A stretch of 29,547 bases of DNA from a virus, in IMG/VR virus record IMGVR_UViG_3300028840_001676, positions 1 through 29,547 of that record, one strand, 5' to 3'. Below, in pieces: positions 21,490 to 29,547 of the stretch. Below the pieces are notes generated by a model, which worked only from the letters and a program-made list of their open reading frames with translations, was not told the DNA's origin and made no database searches. The position numbers were made by a program, and so were the translations under genes. Numbering within the stretch: the first letter of the stretch is position 1; every line of letters begins with the position of its first letter.

Positions 21490-22356
21490 TTATGTAGCTG
21501 AAAGAACGCCAACCCCAGCACCATCGTACCATTCTACGAAAGTGTTGAAGATGTATGCGGCATATTCCTTGAACATACCATCTGCAGTTACGGTGTTTTC
21601 CCAAACCGTTACCGCAGGATCTACCATCCCAGCGATTGCGATATCAGGATTGAATACAAGAGCAACATCATCAGATGAGGCTGTTGGTAGTCCTGAAGTC
21701 GCGTAAAGATCAACGCCCGGAATTGAGCCGATGAAACCATTTGCCGCAGCAAACGGACCATCGAGAAGAGTTGAACGCTCTGGCTGGCTGTAAATTGCAG
21801 CCGCAGCGCCGTTCACATCTTTCTTGATTTCAAGAGCACCTTTGAAATCTACAACTCCAACGAGCTGACGACCAAAACCGGCGTTAGCTGCATAGACGCT
21901 GTAAGCTGCTTCCATAAGTGTCTCGACATCAAGTGTAGTTCCAGAACGATCACTGTTCTGAGTTGAGAAACCTGAGAAAAGTGCAAGAATCTTATCATCG
22001 AGTCTTCGAGCAAGTGCTCGTCCAGCCTCGGCAACGCTCTTGTTAAGTGCATTCGAATGAAAACGCTCCGCTTCCGCAGTGATTTTCATGTAAACGATAG
22101 ACTTCGCAAGCGTTGCAGTGATTTCGGTTTCTGTGTACTCGTCACCAGATGCATAAGTGTGCGAAGCCGATTCAGCAACATCTTGAGCTGTAAGAGTTCC
22201 AGCCTTTCGGAAGAGCTTCACATTCGTTTCAAGAGGTGCAGTTTCAGTATAAACAAGAGGAGCAACCACAACCGCGTCGGCTAGAGCTGGTCCAAGTGCA
22301 TCGGAAATCACATCGGTAGGATGACCGAAGTTTCCGAATTCTGTTTCATATGCCAT
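21490..22356 (-). CDS. Major capsid protein (HK97 fold)
   Basis: A 288-residue protein with features of the HK97-fold shell subunit: an N-terminal arm, a strand-rich E-loop region (SHTYASGDEYTETEITATLA), a spine helix (SVAEAGRALARRLDDKILAL), a P-domain and a long C-terminal strand set (VFNPDIAIAGMVDPAVTVWE, YAAYIFNTFVEWYDGAG). It follows a scaffold-like gene and a small gene, the normal order. About 400 copies would build a T=7 head. No delta-domain is attached, which agrees with a separate scaffold protein. A strong terminator follows. Confidence 0.88.
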   Translation of the reverse strand: MAYETEFGNFGHPTDVISDALGPALADAVVVAPLVYTETAPLETNVKLFRKAGTLTAQDVAESASHTYASGDEYTETEITATLAKSIVYMKITAEAERFHSNALNKSVAEAGRALARRLDDKILALFSGFSTQNSDRSGTTLDVETLMEAAYSVYAANAGFGRQLVGVVDFKGALEIKKDVNGAAAAIYSQPERSTLLDGPFAAANGFIGSIPGVDLYATSGLPTASSDDVALVFNPDIAIAGMVDPAVTVWENTVTADGMFKEYAAYIFNTFVEWYDGAGVGVLSAT

Positions 22357-22399
22357 TTTATATTTCCTTTATTATCTTCCTTCTCGGAATTAGTTAAAT

Positions 22400-22603
22400 C
22401 TATGAAGTAGTAGTAATGAAGTTGCCGGGGAATAGCGCTTCTAGATCCTTGATTAGAGTTGCTACCACGTCGGCTAATTCTGCCACTGCTACGGTATCAG
22501 CATCGAACGCACGATCTGTTGCGTCATTGTCGATGGTGAAAGTCTTTGCTGCTGCGTTTGAAAACTCAACGCCGCTCGCATTTTTAAAAACGTCTCTTGC
22601 CAT
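22400..22603 (-). CDS. Small protein between scaffold and capsid, decoration candidate
   Basis: A 67-residue acidic protein (VEFSNAAAKTFTIDNDATDR, then a helix AVAELADVVATLIKDLEALF). Its location directly before the capsid gene is where head decoration or accessory proteins often lie, but it is short for a typical gpD-like protein. AAGGATAAATGA precedes the ATG. Confidence 0.6.
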   Translation of the reverse strand: MARDVFKNASGVEFSNAAAKTFTIDNDATDRAFDADTVAVAELADVVATLIKDLEALFPGNFITTTS

Positions 22604-22616
22604 TTTTCATTTATCC

Positions 22617-23327
22617 TTATCGATTCATCCCGAGAACTTTACGCGCTAGCTCACCTCTTGTTTTCGAGTCGAGTTGCCGTCGTTCTGCGGGCGTCATTGT
22701 CATATATTGTTCTGTTGTTATTCCTGACTCGGAGCCACCTGAGCGGCGCTCACCTTGTGGCTTAGCACCTCCTCGAAAGTCGCTCTTTACGATGCTCGGA
22801 AATTTTGTTGCAAGCTCATCAAGATACTCATCGAGATTCATGTGGCGGCTCGGATCTTTCGGTGAACGCCGGATCTCTGCATTGACATCTTTCACCACGA
22901 TATCGCCATCAACGAAATCAAGATCCCGCTCAATAGGCGATTGAATAAGCTCAAGCGCATCGGTGGTAAAACGTGCCGCTGCTTTGCTCTTGGCTCTATC
23001 AACTACTCTGAGTTGTTTCAGCTCGCGTTCTAGTTGCTCGGCTCTGCCTCTTGCCTCTTCAAGATGCGACTTGTAAGCACCTTCGATCTCTTGCTTCTTT
23101 TCAGAAATCAAACGATCAATTTCTTCAGGCGAGCCGCTTGCCTTTTCCTTTCTCAAGTTCTCATAGTCCTCAAGAATTGCATGATATCGCTCTGGATCAA
23201 TCCCCTTAAAGCGTTCCATTTGTTTTTGAGCGTCAGCATATTGCGCCTCAAAACGCCTTGCGCGTTCTTCGATTGCCGCAACATCAACTTTGTTTTCTAC
23301 TGGCTTTTCCTCGGTTTGTTCAGTCAT
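22617..23327 (-). CDS. Scaffolding protein
   Basis: A 236-residue, highly charged helical protein with a long coiled coil at about 15-110 (IEERARRFEAQYADAQKQM, LEEARGRAEQLERELKQLR), then a short folded part and a Gly/Ser/Arg-rich tail with a final basic helix (GELARKVLGMNR). That is the standard scaffold design: coiled-coil core with a basic C-terminal capsid-binding helix. It guides capsid assembly and leaves the head before packaging. It overlaps the upstream gene by 8 bases. Confidence 0.82.
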   Translation of the reverse strand: MTEQTEEKPVENKVDVAAIEERARRFEAQYADAQKQMERFKGIDPERYHAILEDYENLRKEKASGSPEEIDRLISEKKQEIEGAYKSHLEEARGRAEQLERELKQLRVVDRAKSKAAARFTTDALELIQSPIERDLDFVDGDIVVKDVNAEIRRSPKDPSRHMNLDEYLDELATKFPSIVKSDFRGGAKPQGERRSGGSESGITTEQYMTMTPAERRQLDSKTRGELARKVLGMNR

Positions 23328-23805
23328 TTTTAAATAACCTCAAGTTTTCTTTTAATGTTTCAACGAACTTTTCCTTCTCTTTCTCAGAGATGGCGAAAAA
23401 CTCGCGTTTATGCTTAATAAACTTGTTGCCTTCTTGAATGCCACGCGCTTTAGCTGCTTGGCTTGCCGGTACTGAGATAACAACCTCTTTCCCTTTCTTG
23501 CCGACTTTGTACGTGATGCTGTCGAGCATCTTCCCAGTCACATTCAAGTTCACTGGATTGAGCGCCTTTGAACGATATTGACCGCGCCCGATTTGCACCT
23601 TGCCAGTCTCTTCAATCTGCTTCTTGTAGCTGCCTTGATATTCAGTAAAGTCTCTACCGTTAACGTCTTTCCCCTTGCCAGTGCGCTCGAGCATATCCGC
23701 AATGAAATTAGATGCCGCAGCGCTTAAGGCTTTAGTGTAATCGCCTTCTAGTTCTCGCGTGTATTCTTCGAGAAGTGATTTCGGCGTATCAACTGTGAAT
23801 CCCAT
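23320..23805 (-). CDS. Gp10/gpG-like head morphogenesis or neck protein
   Basis: Started at ATG 23805 (MGFTVDTPKSLLEEYT), 161 residues. Helical N-terminal part (ALSAAASNFIADMLERTGKG), then DVNGRDFTEYQGSYKKQ, a pattern shared with HK97 gp10-like and virion-morphogenesis (gpG) proteins, and a strand pair (MLDSITYKV, KEVVISVPAS). Such proteins form head-tail joining parts. It overlaps the metallopeptidase-like gene by 17 bases. The family is a moderate-confidence match. Confidence 0.6.
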   Translation of the reverse strand: MGFTVDTPKSLLEEYTRELEGDYTKALSAAASNFIADMLERTGKGKDVNGRDFTEYQGSYKKQIEETGKVQIGRGQYRSKALNPVNLNVTGKMLDSITYKVGKKGKEVVISVPASQAAKARGIQEGNKFIKHKREFFAISEKEKEKFVETLKENLRLFKND

Positions 23806-24169
23806 TCTTTCTATCCAGTGTGATGAAAGCCCATGAAAGAAGTTCAATCATTTGCTCCATCGCTATATATTCAAAACTTCCCGGCGTCTCTAAAACTGAT
23901 AGATCCGCTGTATACAAGTGAAGCAACTCATGCACGATCACCTGCTCCATATCAAACGGAAGCGGCTGATCGTCGTGATCGATTTCGCTTCGTATCGTGA
24001 TGACAGCTTGCTTGCTGCTGATATTCGGCTGACATAATCCATAACAATCCCGGTAATCATCGGGCATGTCCCGGCGGCGCTTGACCTCAACAAACACCTG
24101 CCAGTCTTGCAGCCTCAGAATCTTTTGCCATTTAGCAACCAACAATTCAGCGCGCGCACCTTCGCTCAT
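23789..24169 (-). CDS. Zinc-metallopeptidase-like phage protein (HExxH)
   Basis: A 126-residue protein from ATG 24169, coupled by ATGA to the MuF-like gene. It carries VIVHELLHLY, with His 80, Glu 81 and His 84 forming the HExxH zinc site, followed by helices (YIAMEQMIELLSWAFITL). Short SprT-like or gluzincin-like proteins of this kind recur in phage head clusters. A third ligand cannot be fixed; Glu 102-106 is a possible site. It could process a head protein or act only as a structural fold. Proteolysis is untested. Confidence 0.7.
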   Translation of the reverse strand: MSEGARAELLVAKWQKILRLQDWQVFVEVKRRRDMPDDYRDCYGLCQPNISSKQAVITIRSEIDHDDQPLPFDMEQVIVHELLHLYTADLSVLETPGSFEYIAMEQMIELLSWAFITLDRKNGIHS

Positions 24170-24945
24170 GATGGATATCCTAGCCGCTTGGCTTCCTCTT
24201 CCGTTATTGGTCTCCACTGGTGGCGGCAGTTCCAGCCTCCGCAGTAGGTAAGAACATCAAGCCCCTGTCCATTGCTCATCTGATCAATCTCGTCGCGTGT
24301 ATAGACCCGGCTATCCCGTTGAACTGGCACCTCTACGCGCTTTGGTAGCTTGGCAATATCGCCCAAAACGTAGTCGCAAAACGGACGCGTTACGCTGTCG
24401 TTTGGTCCGAAATATCGGTAGTAAGTAAGCCCAGCCTCATCCGCTTTTCGTGCTGTCACTGCTCTGCTCATCGCTGCAGTTGCAGTTTCTATCTCTGTTG
24501 CAAGATTGCGGAATGTCCTCGCCGATAGCGTATCGTAAAAATCATCGATGTTTATCGTCTGACCTGTTATGACCTGCCGCGTCAATTCAGCTTGTAAGTC
24601 GATGCCGACTTCTCGAATCGTTGCGAATGTTGCTTGCTCATAGCTATCAAGCAATCCCGTGATCAACGTCGCATCAACATCAGAGTAAGTCACTTCAGTA
24701 TTTAAGCGCGTCCTGAATTCCGACCTAATCGCTTCAAGTTCTTCGGCGAATAGCTCTTCGAGACGTTGCGCTACGTCCTCAAGATTAGCCTCGACGAGCG
24801 CTTCTGGTAGGTTGTTGAGAACGTTCGCTTGTTCCAGTGCCTGGACATCATCAAGTTCTGTGACAATGCGTTGGATAGCTCTGCTGACGTTTTTCTCTAT
24901 CAGCTCAGCCAATCGCTTCGACGCCTCTTCGAGATCCGCCATCAT
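24166..24945 (-). CDS. MuF-like minor head protein
   Basis: A 259-residue protein. The helical N-terminal two thirds lead to a C-terminal Cys/His region typical of phage Mu gpF-like minor head proteins (YRYFGPNDSVTRPFCDYVL, YTRDEIDQMSNG, YCGGWNCRHQW). Three conserved Cys and a His may hold a metal. MuF proteins attach to the portal and are carried in the head, and in some phages the C-terminus carries an injected toxin; no toxin domain is visible here. The start overlaps the portal stop. Confidence 0.8.
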   Translation of the reverse strand: MMADLEEASKRLAELIEKNVSRAIQRIVTELDDVQALEQANVLNNLPEALVEANLEDVAQRLEELFAEELEAIRSEFRTRLNTEVTYSDVDATLITGLLDSYEQATFATIREVGIDLQAELTRQVITGQTINIDDFYDTLSARTFRNLATEIETATAAMSRAVTARKADEAGLTYYRYFGPNDSVTRPFCDYVLGDIAKLPKRVEVPVQRDSRVYTRDEIDQMSNGQGLDVLTYCGGWNCRHQWRPITEEEAKRLGYPS

Positions 24946-26417
24946 TCACCTGTAAGAGCTTGCAATAACCTGCCCGCTTGAGGCGCTAAGAAGTTGGCTT
25001 CGTCAACCTCCTCCATTGCTGCCTGAATGTCTTCAAGAGGCGCGTCCTTGATCATCGCTTTCAAGAATTGCTTCTTAGTATCAGGAAGCTGTCTAAACTC
25101 ATCTCTGAGCGCTTGGAATAGTGTTAGCGTTTGCGTGATATCCTGATCGGTAATGTCGTCATCGAGCTTAACCCGGTACTCACCGCGTTCTTCCACGCCC
25201 ATATAAAGAGAATAGAAGTAAAGCGCATCATTGAGCATAACTTGGTAGTCACCTAATCGGCTCTTAATGATTGCCACCATATTATTCTGCTCTTCTCGTA
25301 GCGTATCGGCTGATTGAACGGCTCTTGAATCGCTCGGCAGTGCCCGAAGCTGGCGCATCGCCTTTCTAAAAATTAAATCTTGCTGGCGTTGAATACGGCG
25401 CTCAAGTGCATCGGGATTCGCTGGATCGATTTGTCCCATCGTCCCGCCTTCAGGTAGTAAAAAGAGCGTGTACGCTGTAAGCGCTGCAACTTGTCCCGCG
25501 TCCGTGTTGTCAATGCCGGTGGCGTAAAGTCGCTGCCATGCTTGCGCTGCAAGTCCGTTATCAAGAGAAGACTCTAGTTTATGGTGCCGAAGATTCTCTT
25601 CGCTGTAATCTTTTACAGAGGAATCGCCGAAGCGCTTCCAAACTACCGGCAATTCATTAAACCCAGCAACCTCGACCGGCTCGCCTTCCATTTCCCAGTT
25701 CTTTGCGCCATGCGAATAATCATCAATTTCAGCGCTGTAAATAGTGCTGCGGAATCCATTTTCTGTTAGCTCTAAAACTCTAGTAAAGAGCTTCTCTTTC
25801 GGCTCATTCATTAGACTGGTTCGAGGAGGTATAGCGATATACTCATACCGCATCGACAAGAGCTTACCATTTTCTGAGACGCTCCAGTCTTTCACGCTCA
25901 TCGGATCGAGTACGCTAAAGTATGCACGCGCTCCAAGAGCCTCGGCTTCAGGCTGATTCGCTGGCGCAATGGCTGGCGCATCAATCAAGATGATTGGTCG
26001 TCCGTAAAGATAATCGGCTTCAAATATCTGATCGCGTAAAAAGCCTTGCAAGCTAGTACCGGAGCCATCGATATCATTCACGACATCTTCTAACATCTCC
26101 TTTGCATCTGCAGAAAGCATGATATCCTTTCTGAAGTATAACCCCTTCCAGATGTCTATGATCGGTCGGATGAAATTCGTGTAGTTTGTATTTTGAACAC
26201 GTAACGCCCGAAGTTCTGAGCGTTGCCTTACCGCTGACGTTGGAAAGTTTAGAGTCGCATCTTGGTTTTCACGTTGCAGCTCAAGCTGGTGAAAAGGCAA
26301 ATACTTCGGCGAAGTCATCACCCGATGTTTACCTTCCCAAAGATCGCGGTAAACTTCCCAATCCGGTTTCTTTTCCTTGTATTCAGGATGTTCAAAAAAT
26401 TTATACGTTGACGCCAT
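24942..26417 (-). CDS. Portal protein
   Basis: A 491-residue protein following the large terminase gene and overlapping it by 17 bases. It has the portal layout: N-terminal wing (YRDLWEGKHRVMTSPKYLPF, IRPIIDIWKGLYFRKD), a middle with clip-type strands (LGARAYFSVLDPMSVKDWS), a crown-stem part (LERRIQRQQDLIFRKAMRQL), and a helical C-terminus. Twelve copies form the ring at one head vertex through which DNA enters and leaves. The position is decisive; the sequence is of the SPP1/HK97-portal style. Confidence 0.85.
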   Translation of the reverse strand: MASTYKFFEHPEYKEKKPDWEVYRDLWEGKHRVMTSPKYLPFHQLELQRENQDATLNFPTSAVRQRSELRALRVQNTNYTNFIRPIIDIWKGLYFRKDIMLSADAKEMLEDVVNDIDGSGTSLQGFLRDQIFEADYLYGRPIILIDAPAIAPANQPEAEALGARAYFSVLDPMSVKDWSVSENGKLLSMRYEYIAIPPRTSLMNEPKEKLFTRVLELTENGFRSTIYSAEIDDYSHGAKNWEMEGEPVEVAGFNELPVVWKRFGDSSVKDYSEENLRHHKLESSLDNGLAAQAWQRLYATGIDNTDAGQVAALTAYTLFLLPEGGTMGQIDPANPDALERRIQRQQDLIFRKAMRQLRALPSDSRAVQSADTLREEQNNMVAIIKSRLGDYQVMLNDALYFYSLYMGVEERGEYRVKLDDDITDQDITQTLTLFQALRDEFRQLPDTKKQFLKAMIKDAPLEDIQAAMEEVDEANFLAPQAGRLLQALTGE

Positions 26418-27780
26418 AAGTCTTTTTTCTCATTTGAAGCGCATCAAGCACTTCGAGCTGATAAATCAAATATTTAGTTGCATCCGACACGTGCGAAATA
26501 GTTTCGCCGCTCGGCTTATGTAGTTTTCTTTCCCCGTCCTTCCATCTCATCGATTGCCAAGAGCGCTGTAGCTGTGTGCATGATGGATTACACATCAAAC
26601 GCCGAAGTTTGAACAGGCGATTGCAAACGTCCACCGATTCAGATTCGGGCGCTACTAACTTGCTCGCCTGAATCGACACATGATCATAGACCGTTGATAG
26701 TTCCTTTCGGATAAAATCATAGTCCGATAGCTTAACCCGGTGATGCGAAGCGTGCCCGCTTCTATCGCCGTAAACTTTGATCTCTGATTTGCGCCACTGC
26801 TTTCTCGGAAACTTCTTGACGAAATCAAATAGCGCCTCATCAAGCCCCTGCAAGCTCTTGCTTGCCTCTTTAGCAATCAGGTAAACCATTTCGCCTTCGT
26901 ACGGCATCGTCTGAGCGGCAACCCACGCCATCGGATATGCGTTAAAGTCAAAACTCAAATAAAGCGGTCTATATGGATCTGGCTCAAACTCCTCCGGGGC
27001 AACGTGCCGCGCTGGTAAGAAATCATAAGCACCGCCCTCGAATAGCGCACAAAACACGCCGTAGATGTACGAGTTGACGAGCGCTTGGTTGTGCCCATAT
27101 TGGCGCATCAATCGTTTGCAATACGTAAGAACCTCGCCGCCGTTCACGTGCGGATTGTCGAACGTCCTTAGCTGTATTCGACGCCGTGAAAGTCGCTCGT
27201 TGACGAAATCACGACTAGCGATCTCTTCCCAATCAGAGTCAGACCCGCCTTCTGCTTGCGTACCAAATAACTTAGCGAAGTGCGTTATTCCCTGCGGCGC
27301 TCCGACGTGTAACCCCTGCCGAATAACTGCTTGCGAACATCGAGTACGAGCTTGCAAGTTTTGAAACGCAAGCGGTTCCGATTCGCCTGCCTCATCCATC
27401 ACGAAACTATGATATTCATCAGCGACAATGCTTTGAGGCGTTGACGCGCTGAACAAGAGAATCTCTTGATTTGTGCGCTTCAGCTTAATCGACGGCACCG
27501 GGGCGCCCTGATTCACCTCGTAGTCACTACCTTCTGACCATTCAAGCGCGTGCAATACCTTGCGAAAAGTCGGAATTGCTGCCGTCCTTAGTAGCCTAAA
27601 AAGCGGTTCGGTGAACGCCATTTTAGGGCTCTTACTGTTGACCATGCACCGGTGAATAGCCCACTGGCAAGCGCCATGCGTTTTACCAGAACCTAGCCCG
27701 GCTGATACTGCAAGCTCTTCGTGCGTCTCATCTTCAATAAGACGTTCAACCCACGGCTCAACATCAAAATTCAGATTCAT
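26401..27780 (-). CDS. terL: Terminase large subunit
   Basis: A 459-residue packaging motor. The ATPase half has Walker A GLGSGKT (residues 28-34) and Walker B FVMDE (126-130). The nuclease half of the RNase H type shows the acidic triad Asp 278 (YLSFDFN), Asp 339 (KVYGDRSG) and Asp 433 (HVSDATKYL). It cuts concatemeric DNA and pumps it through the portal. It overlaps the small-subunit gene by 17 bases and the portal gene downstream. All key residues are present, so the enzyme should be active. Confidence 0.95.
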   Translation of the reverse strand: MNLNFDVEPWVERLIEDETHEELAVSAGLGSGKTHGACQWAIHRCMVNSKSPKMAFTEPLFRLLRTAAIPTFRKVLHALEWSEGSDYEVNQGAPVPSIKLKRTNQEILLFSASTPQSIVADEYHSFVMDEAGESEPLAFQNLQARTRCSQAVIRQGLHVGAPQGITHFAKLFGTQAEGGSDSDWEEIASRDFVNERLSRRRIQLRTFDNPHVNGGEVLTYCKRLMRQYGHNQALVNSYIYGVFCALFEGGAYDFLPARHVAPEEFEPDPYRPLYLSFDFNAYPMAWVAAQTMPYEGEMVYLIAKEASKSLQGLDEALFDFVKKFPRKQWRKSEIKVYGDRSGHASHHRVKLSDYDFIRKELSTVYDHVSIQASKLVAPESESVDVCNRLFKLRRLMCNPSCTQLQRSWQSMRWKDGERKLHKPSGETISHVSDATKYLIYQLEVLDALQMRKKTYGVNV

Positions 27781-28156
27781 CGAGTAAGGCTCTTTCGATA
27801 GCGTCTGGATCGTGTTTGTTTTCGCTACGCTTTACAGTGACGACAATTTCCTTGTCTTGTTGTACCGCGCCTTTATCGCTCCAACCCATTCGAGCCTTTG
27901 CCCAAAATATAAGACTCGGAACAGATCCATTCATTGCTTCATTAAAGAGCTGATTGACAACCTTCGCATTTATTTCAGCCTCGCCCATTTCAAGCTCTGG
28001 CTTATAGTATTTCTTGAGCGTATTGACTGACGTAATGCCCAACATCTCGCAGATGTTCTCATTAGTTACCCCGGCAATACGTGCGAATTTCACGAGATTT
28101 TTATTCTTTTCGCTGACCTCGTGTGATGGTCGTCCTCGTTTTTTTTTGGCTGTCAT
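27764..28156 (-). CDS. terS: Terminase small subunit
   Basis: A 130-residue DNA-binding protein. A basic start (MTAKKKRGRPS) is followed by a helix-turn-helix (VTNENICEMLGITSVNTLKKYY), an oligomerisation helix (EINAKVVNQLFNEAMNGS) with the LIFWAKARMGW motif common in small terminases, and an acidic tail. It recognises the packaging start on phage DNA and loads TerL, whose gene overlaps it. Confidence 0.88.
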   Translation of the reverse strand: MTAKKKRGRPSHEVSEKNKNLVKFARIAGVTNENICEMLGITSVNTLKKYYKPELEMGEAEINAKVVNQLFNEAMNGSVPSLIFWAKARMGWSDKGAVQQDKEIVVTVKRSENKHDPDAIERALLDESEF

Positions 28157-28163
28157 AAATCAG

Positions 28164-28748
28164 TTATTCGCCGAACTTCCCCGCCTTGAATCTCTTTTTA
28201 AAATCGGGCGTTGTCGGCAATCTCCTTGTAGCATTCGGCTTGATTACGTGTTTAAAGAATGATTCCGCGTCCGTCACTACTATGAGTTCAGAGTTGGCAA
28301 CCTGCTCATTTCTGTTCTGCCTGATAGTCCAATGGCGCTTTTGCGCGTATTCTTCAAGGATATGACTTCTAAAAATTTCTTTTAATTCGAACCTCTTGTA
28401 CTCGTCAAGCGTCTCGGCAAAGCGCTTTAGTTGACGATATACTTGAGGATTCATTTCACGGCTCAAGATTATTGGATGGAATTCGACGAGCTGCTCTTTT
28501 ACTTTGAAATCGACCGTTTTCTGGTGTCCAATCGGCACCTGATAGGTTTTACCTTCCAGCATTTGCCATCCGGTATAGCATTCGAGCGCCTTGATACAAC
28601 TAAGCTCTGCCCGGCTTGCGATTGGCGTTCCTCGATAGTAAAGACCTTTTTTACCGATGTATGACCTCCGAAAATCGCTGAGCGCGTTTGATAATCTTTC
28701 CTCGCTCAAATTGACTTGCTCCTGCTGGCGATTCTGTTTGTGCCTCAT
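28164..28748 (-). CDS. PDDEXK-like nuclease candidate next to terminase
   Basis: A 194-residue protein with an N-terminal basic-helical part, then SRAELSCIKAL (Glu), TYQVPIG, and DFKVKEQLVEFHP with an Asp about nine residues before a Glu in a VEFH strand, followed by a QVYRQLKRFAETLDEYKR helix. This order of conserved Glu, Asp, Glu and a Q/Y helix is that of PDDEXK nucleases. Location next to terS suggests a part in packaging or late DNA processing. It could instead be a nuclease-dead fold. ATGA overlap with the next gene upstream. Confidence 0.55.
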   Translation of the reverse strand: MRHKQNRQQEQVNLSEERLSNALSDFRRSYIGKKGLYYRGTPIASRAELSCIKALECYTGWQMLEGKTYQVPIGHQKTVDFKVKEQLVEFHPIILSREMNPQVYRQLKRFAETLDEYKRFELKEIFRSHILEEYAQKRHWTIRQNRNEQVANSELIVVTDAESFFKHVIKPNATRRLPTTPDFKKRFKAGKFGE

Positions 28749-28996
28749 TGCAACCAGAAAGAATCAATCAGTTCCGCTAGTTTTCGCCACTTTCGGCGGT
28801 CGAGATCCGATGGATGTTGCAAGCCCAGCTCCTCGAAAAGTGTAAGATAAATCGCTTCTTTACTGCTCAGTTCTGGATAGGTCTCGGCGATCCGGTTAAT
28901 CAACGAGATGTCCTGATATCGCTCGTCGTCAGGATATTGATCTGCCTGATCTGCAATTTGTTGCAAGAAATCAAGCGCGCCTCGTAAAGTGATCAT
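28745..28996 (-). CDS. Hypothetical acidic helical protein (83 aa)
   Basis: An 83-residue acidic helical protein (ALDFLQQIADQADQYPDD, then SSKEAIYLTLFEELGLQHPS and WRKLAELIDSFW). Its frame is coupled at both ends by ATGA overlaps to the HTH protein and the nuclease-like gene, showing a single translational unit. No family recognised. Confidence 0.62.
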   Translation of the reverse strand: MITLRGALDFLQQIADQADQYPDDERYQDISLINRIAETYPELSSKEAIYLTLFEELGLQHPSDLDRRKWRKLAELIDSFWLQ

Positions 28997-29358
28997 TTTG
29001 GAATTACTTCAAGTGCCTTCATACGGCTGTCGAGATAGTCCCATGCTTCTCGTAATTGCCTTTTAATTGTCCTCGGTGAACATCCAAAATCCGATGCTAT
29101 ATCTTCGAGCGCATCCGGTGGCGTTTGCAGATAATACCGCTCAAACGCTTCTCCAGAACGCCTGCAACGCTCTGTGTAGCTCTTATATTTCTTTATTTCT
29201 GCGAAGAGTTTGGCGCTGATTATGCCCCAAATACGGAGCGGATGAGGCTCGCCATGTACGGAGTCGGATATCTCAAAGCGCCGAAAGCGCGCCGGATTGC
29301 TGAAATGCACATATGCGACAACTTGACCCAAGTGTGTGAAAGGATAAGTTTCGCGCAT
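28993..29358 (-). CDS. Helix-turn-helix regulator upstream of terminase
   Basis: A 121-residue protein whose C-terminal third is a helix-turn-helix of sigma-region-4/ArpU-like style (DALEDIASDFGCSPRTIKRQ, followed by LREAWDYLDSRM). The N-terminal part has strands and a basic middle helix (AKLFAEIKKYKSYTERC). Phages often carry a late-gene activator (RinA/ArpU or Q type) just before the terminase genes, and this is the natural candidate here. The ATG follows AGGAGACTGGGGAA. Regulatory target inferred. Confidence 0.6.
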   Translation of the reverse strand: MRETYPFTHLGQVVAYVHFSNPARFRRFEISDSVHGEPHPLRIWGIISAKLFAEIKKYKSYTERCRRSGEAFERYYLQTPPDALEDIASDFGCSPRTIKRQLREAWDYLDSRMKALEVIPK

Positions 29359-29405
29359 TTCCCCAGTCTCCTTGTATCACAAAATTCACGGGACAACAAA
29401 TAAAA

Positions 29406-29547
29406 TCACTTTCCCCACAAACGCTGTTTTGTATACATATAACGCGGCTTGTAATTCTCTGCTCTTTTCTTCGCTCGTAGTATCTGATTATAGAGCTGCT
29501 CCTCTTTGCCAAAGTGCGCTATTTGTTCACAAAAATCTTTCACATCT
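29406..29547 (-). CDS. Hypothetical protein, 5' end beyond window
   Basis: An open frame enters from the right edge and stops at 29406, giving the C-terminal 46-47 residues of a basic, Lys- and Tyr-rich protein (HFGKEEQLYNQILRAKKR, then NYKPRYMYTKQRLWGK). It precedes the HTH regulator by 47 bases. Too little is visible to name it. Confidence 0.55.
   Translation of the reverse strand, partial: DVKDFCEQIAHFGKEEQLYNQILRAKKRAENYKPRYMYTKQRLWGK

Noticed and set aside
24166-24945. Toxin domain on the MuF-like protein
   Set aside because: The C-terminus ends directly after the conserved Cys/His region with no added domain.
29273-29512. 79-codon minus frame at the right end
   Set aside because: Overlaps the start of the HTH gene and the partial gene at the edge; Cys/Ser-rich with no start signal.
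1-29547. Search for tRNA genes, CRISPR arrays, insertion sequences, integrase and attachment sites
   Set aside because: No cloverleaf, regularly spaced repeat, transposase or recombinase sequence was recognised by eye; a tRNA or att site cannot be fully excluded without a scan.

Overview
The window is a nearly continuous stretch of a tailed double-stranded DNA bacteriophage genome with a long non-contractile-type (siphovirus-like) tail. The evidence is a full set of terminase, portal, scaffold, HK97-type capsid, tail tube, frameshifted tail chaperone and tape-measure genes, with no sheath or baseplate-wedge genes seen. The host is probably Gram-negative: several proteins carry lipoprotein-type signal peptides, the lysis genes include a lone M15 peptidase, and Shine-Dalgarno sites are strong. 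I found no integrase, no CI-like repressor, no tRNA and no CRISPR, so lifestyle cannot be settled from this window. Both ends cut through a gene.

Layout. (A) 1-4121, minus strand: early/replication block with a Holliday-junction-resolvase-like nuclease, DUF6378-like protein, SSB, a DNA methyltransferase, several very small membrane or hypothetical genes, a small lipoprotein and a second PDDEXK-like candidate. (B) 4122-4788: about 670 bases with no convincing gene, holding an orphan plus-strand terminator, short repeats and a candidate minus-strand promoter. (C) 4789-6084, minus strand: a PP-loop/PAPS-reductase-like enzyme, a ribbon-helix-helix regulator and an unknown protein. (D) 6085-6301: divergent control region with inverted repeats and candidate promoters. 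(E) 6302-7953, plus strand: a Sak4-like RecA-fold ATPase, a Gp157-like protein and a second tiny ribbon-helix-helix protein, ending at a bidirectional terminator. (F) 7983-9637, minus strand: lysis block with a small hydrophobic protein, a large lipoprotein that contains a second lipoprotein gene in another frame, an M15 endolysin and an XhlA/holin-like protein. (G) 9634-19925, minus strand: tail genes in the usual order when read on the minus strand (terminator, tube, chaperones G/GT, tape measure, two related distal tail proteins, hub, fibre). (H) 19922-28156, minus strand: head genes (TerS, TerL, portal, MuF-like, metallopeptidase-like, neck, scaffold, capsid, connector). (I) 28164-29547: regulator-like and nuclease-like genes upstream of the terminase.

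How it works together. Regions A and E supply a Sak4/SSB/resolvase recombination set. Region I carries a helix-turn-helix protein where phages often keep a late-gene activator. The late minus-strand operon then makes DNA packaging, head, tail and lysis proteins, with strong terminators directly after the capsid and tail-tube genes. A short translation-start box (SD followed by GGCTATA) is shared by many early genes on both strands and is absent from the structural genes I checked.

The most unusual observations are the nested lipoprotein gene in the lysis block (a possible single-molecule spanin), the shared early start box including one copy with no gene behind it, and the plus-strand terminator in region B that ends no visible gene. 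I see no complete new defence system; those regions are where I would look first.
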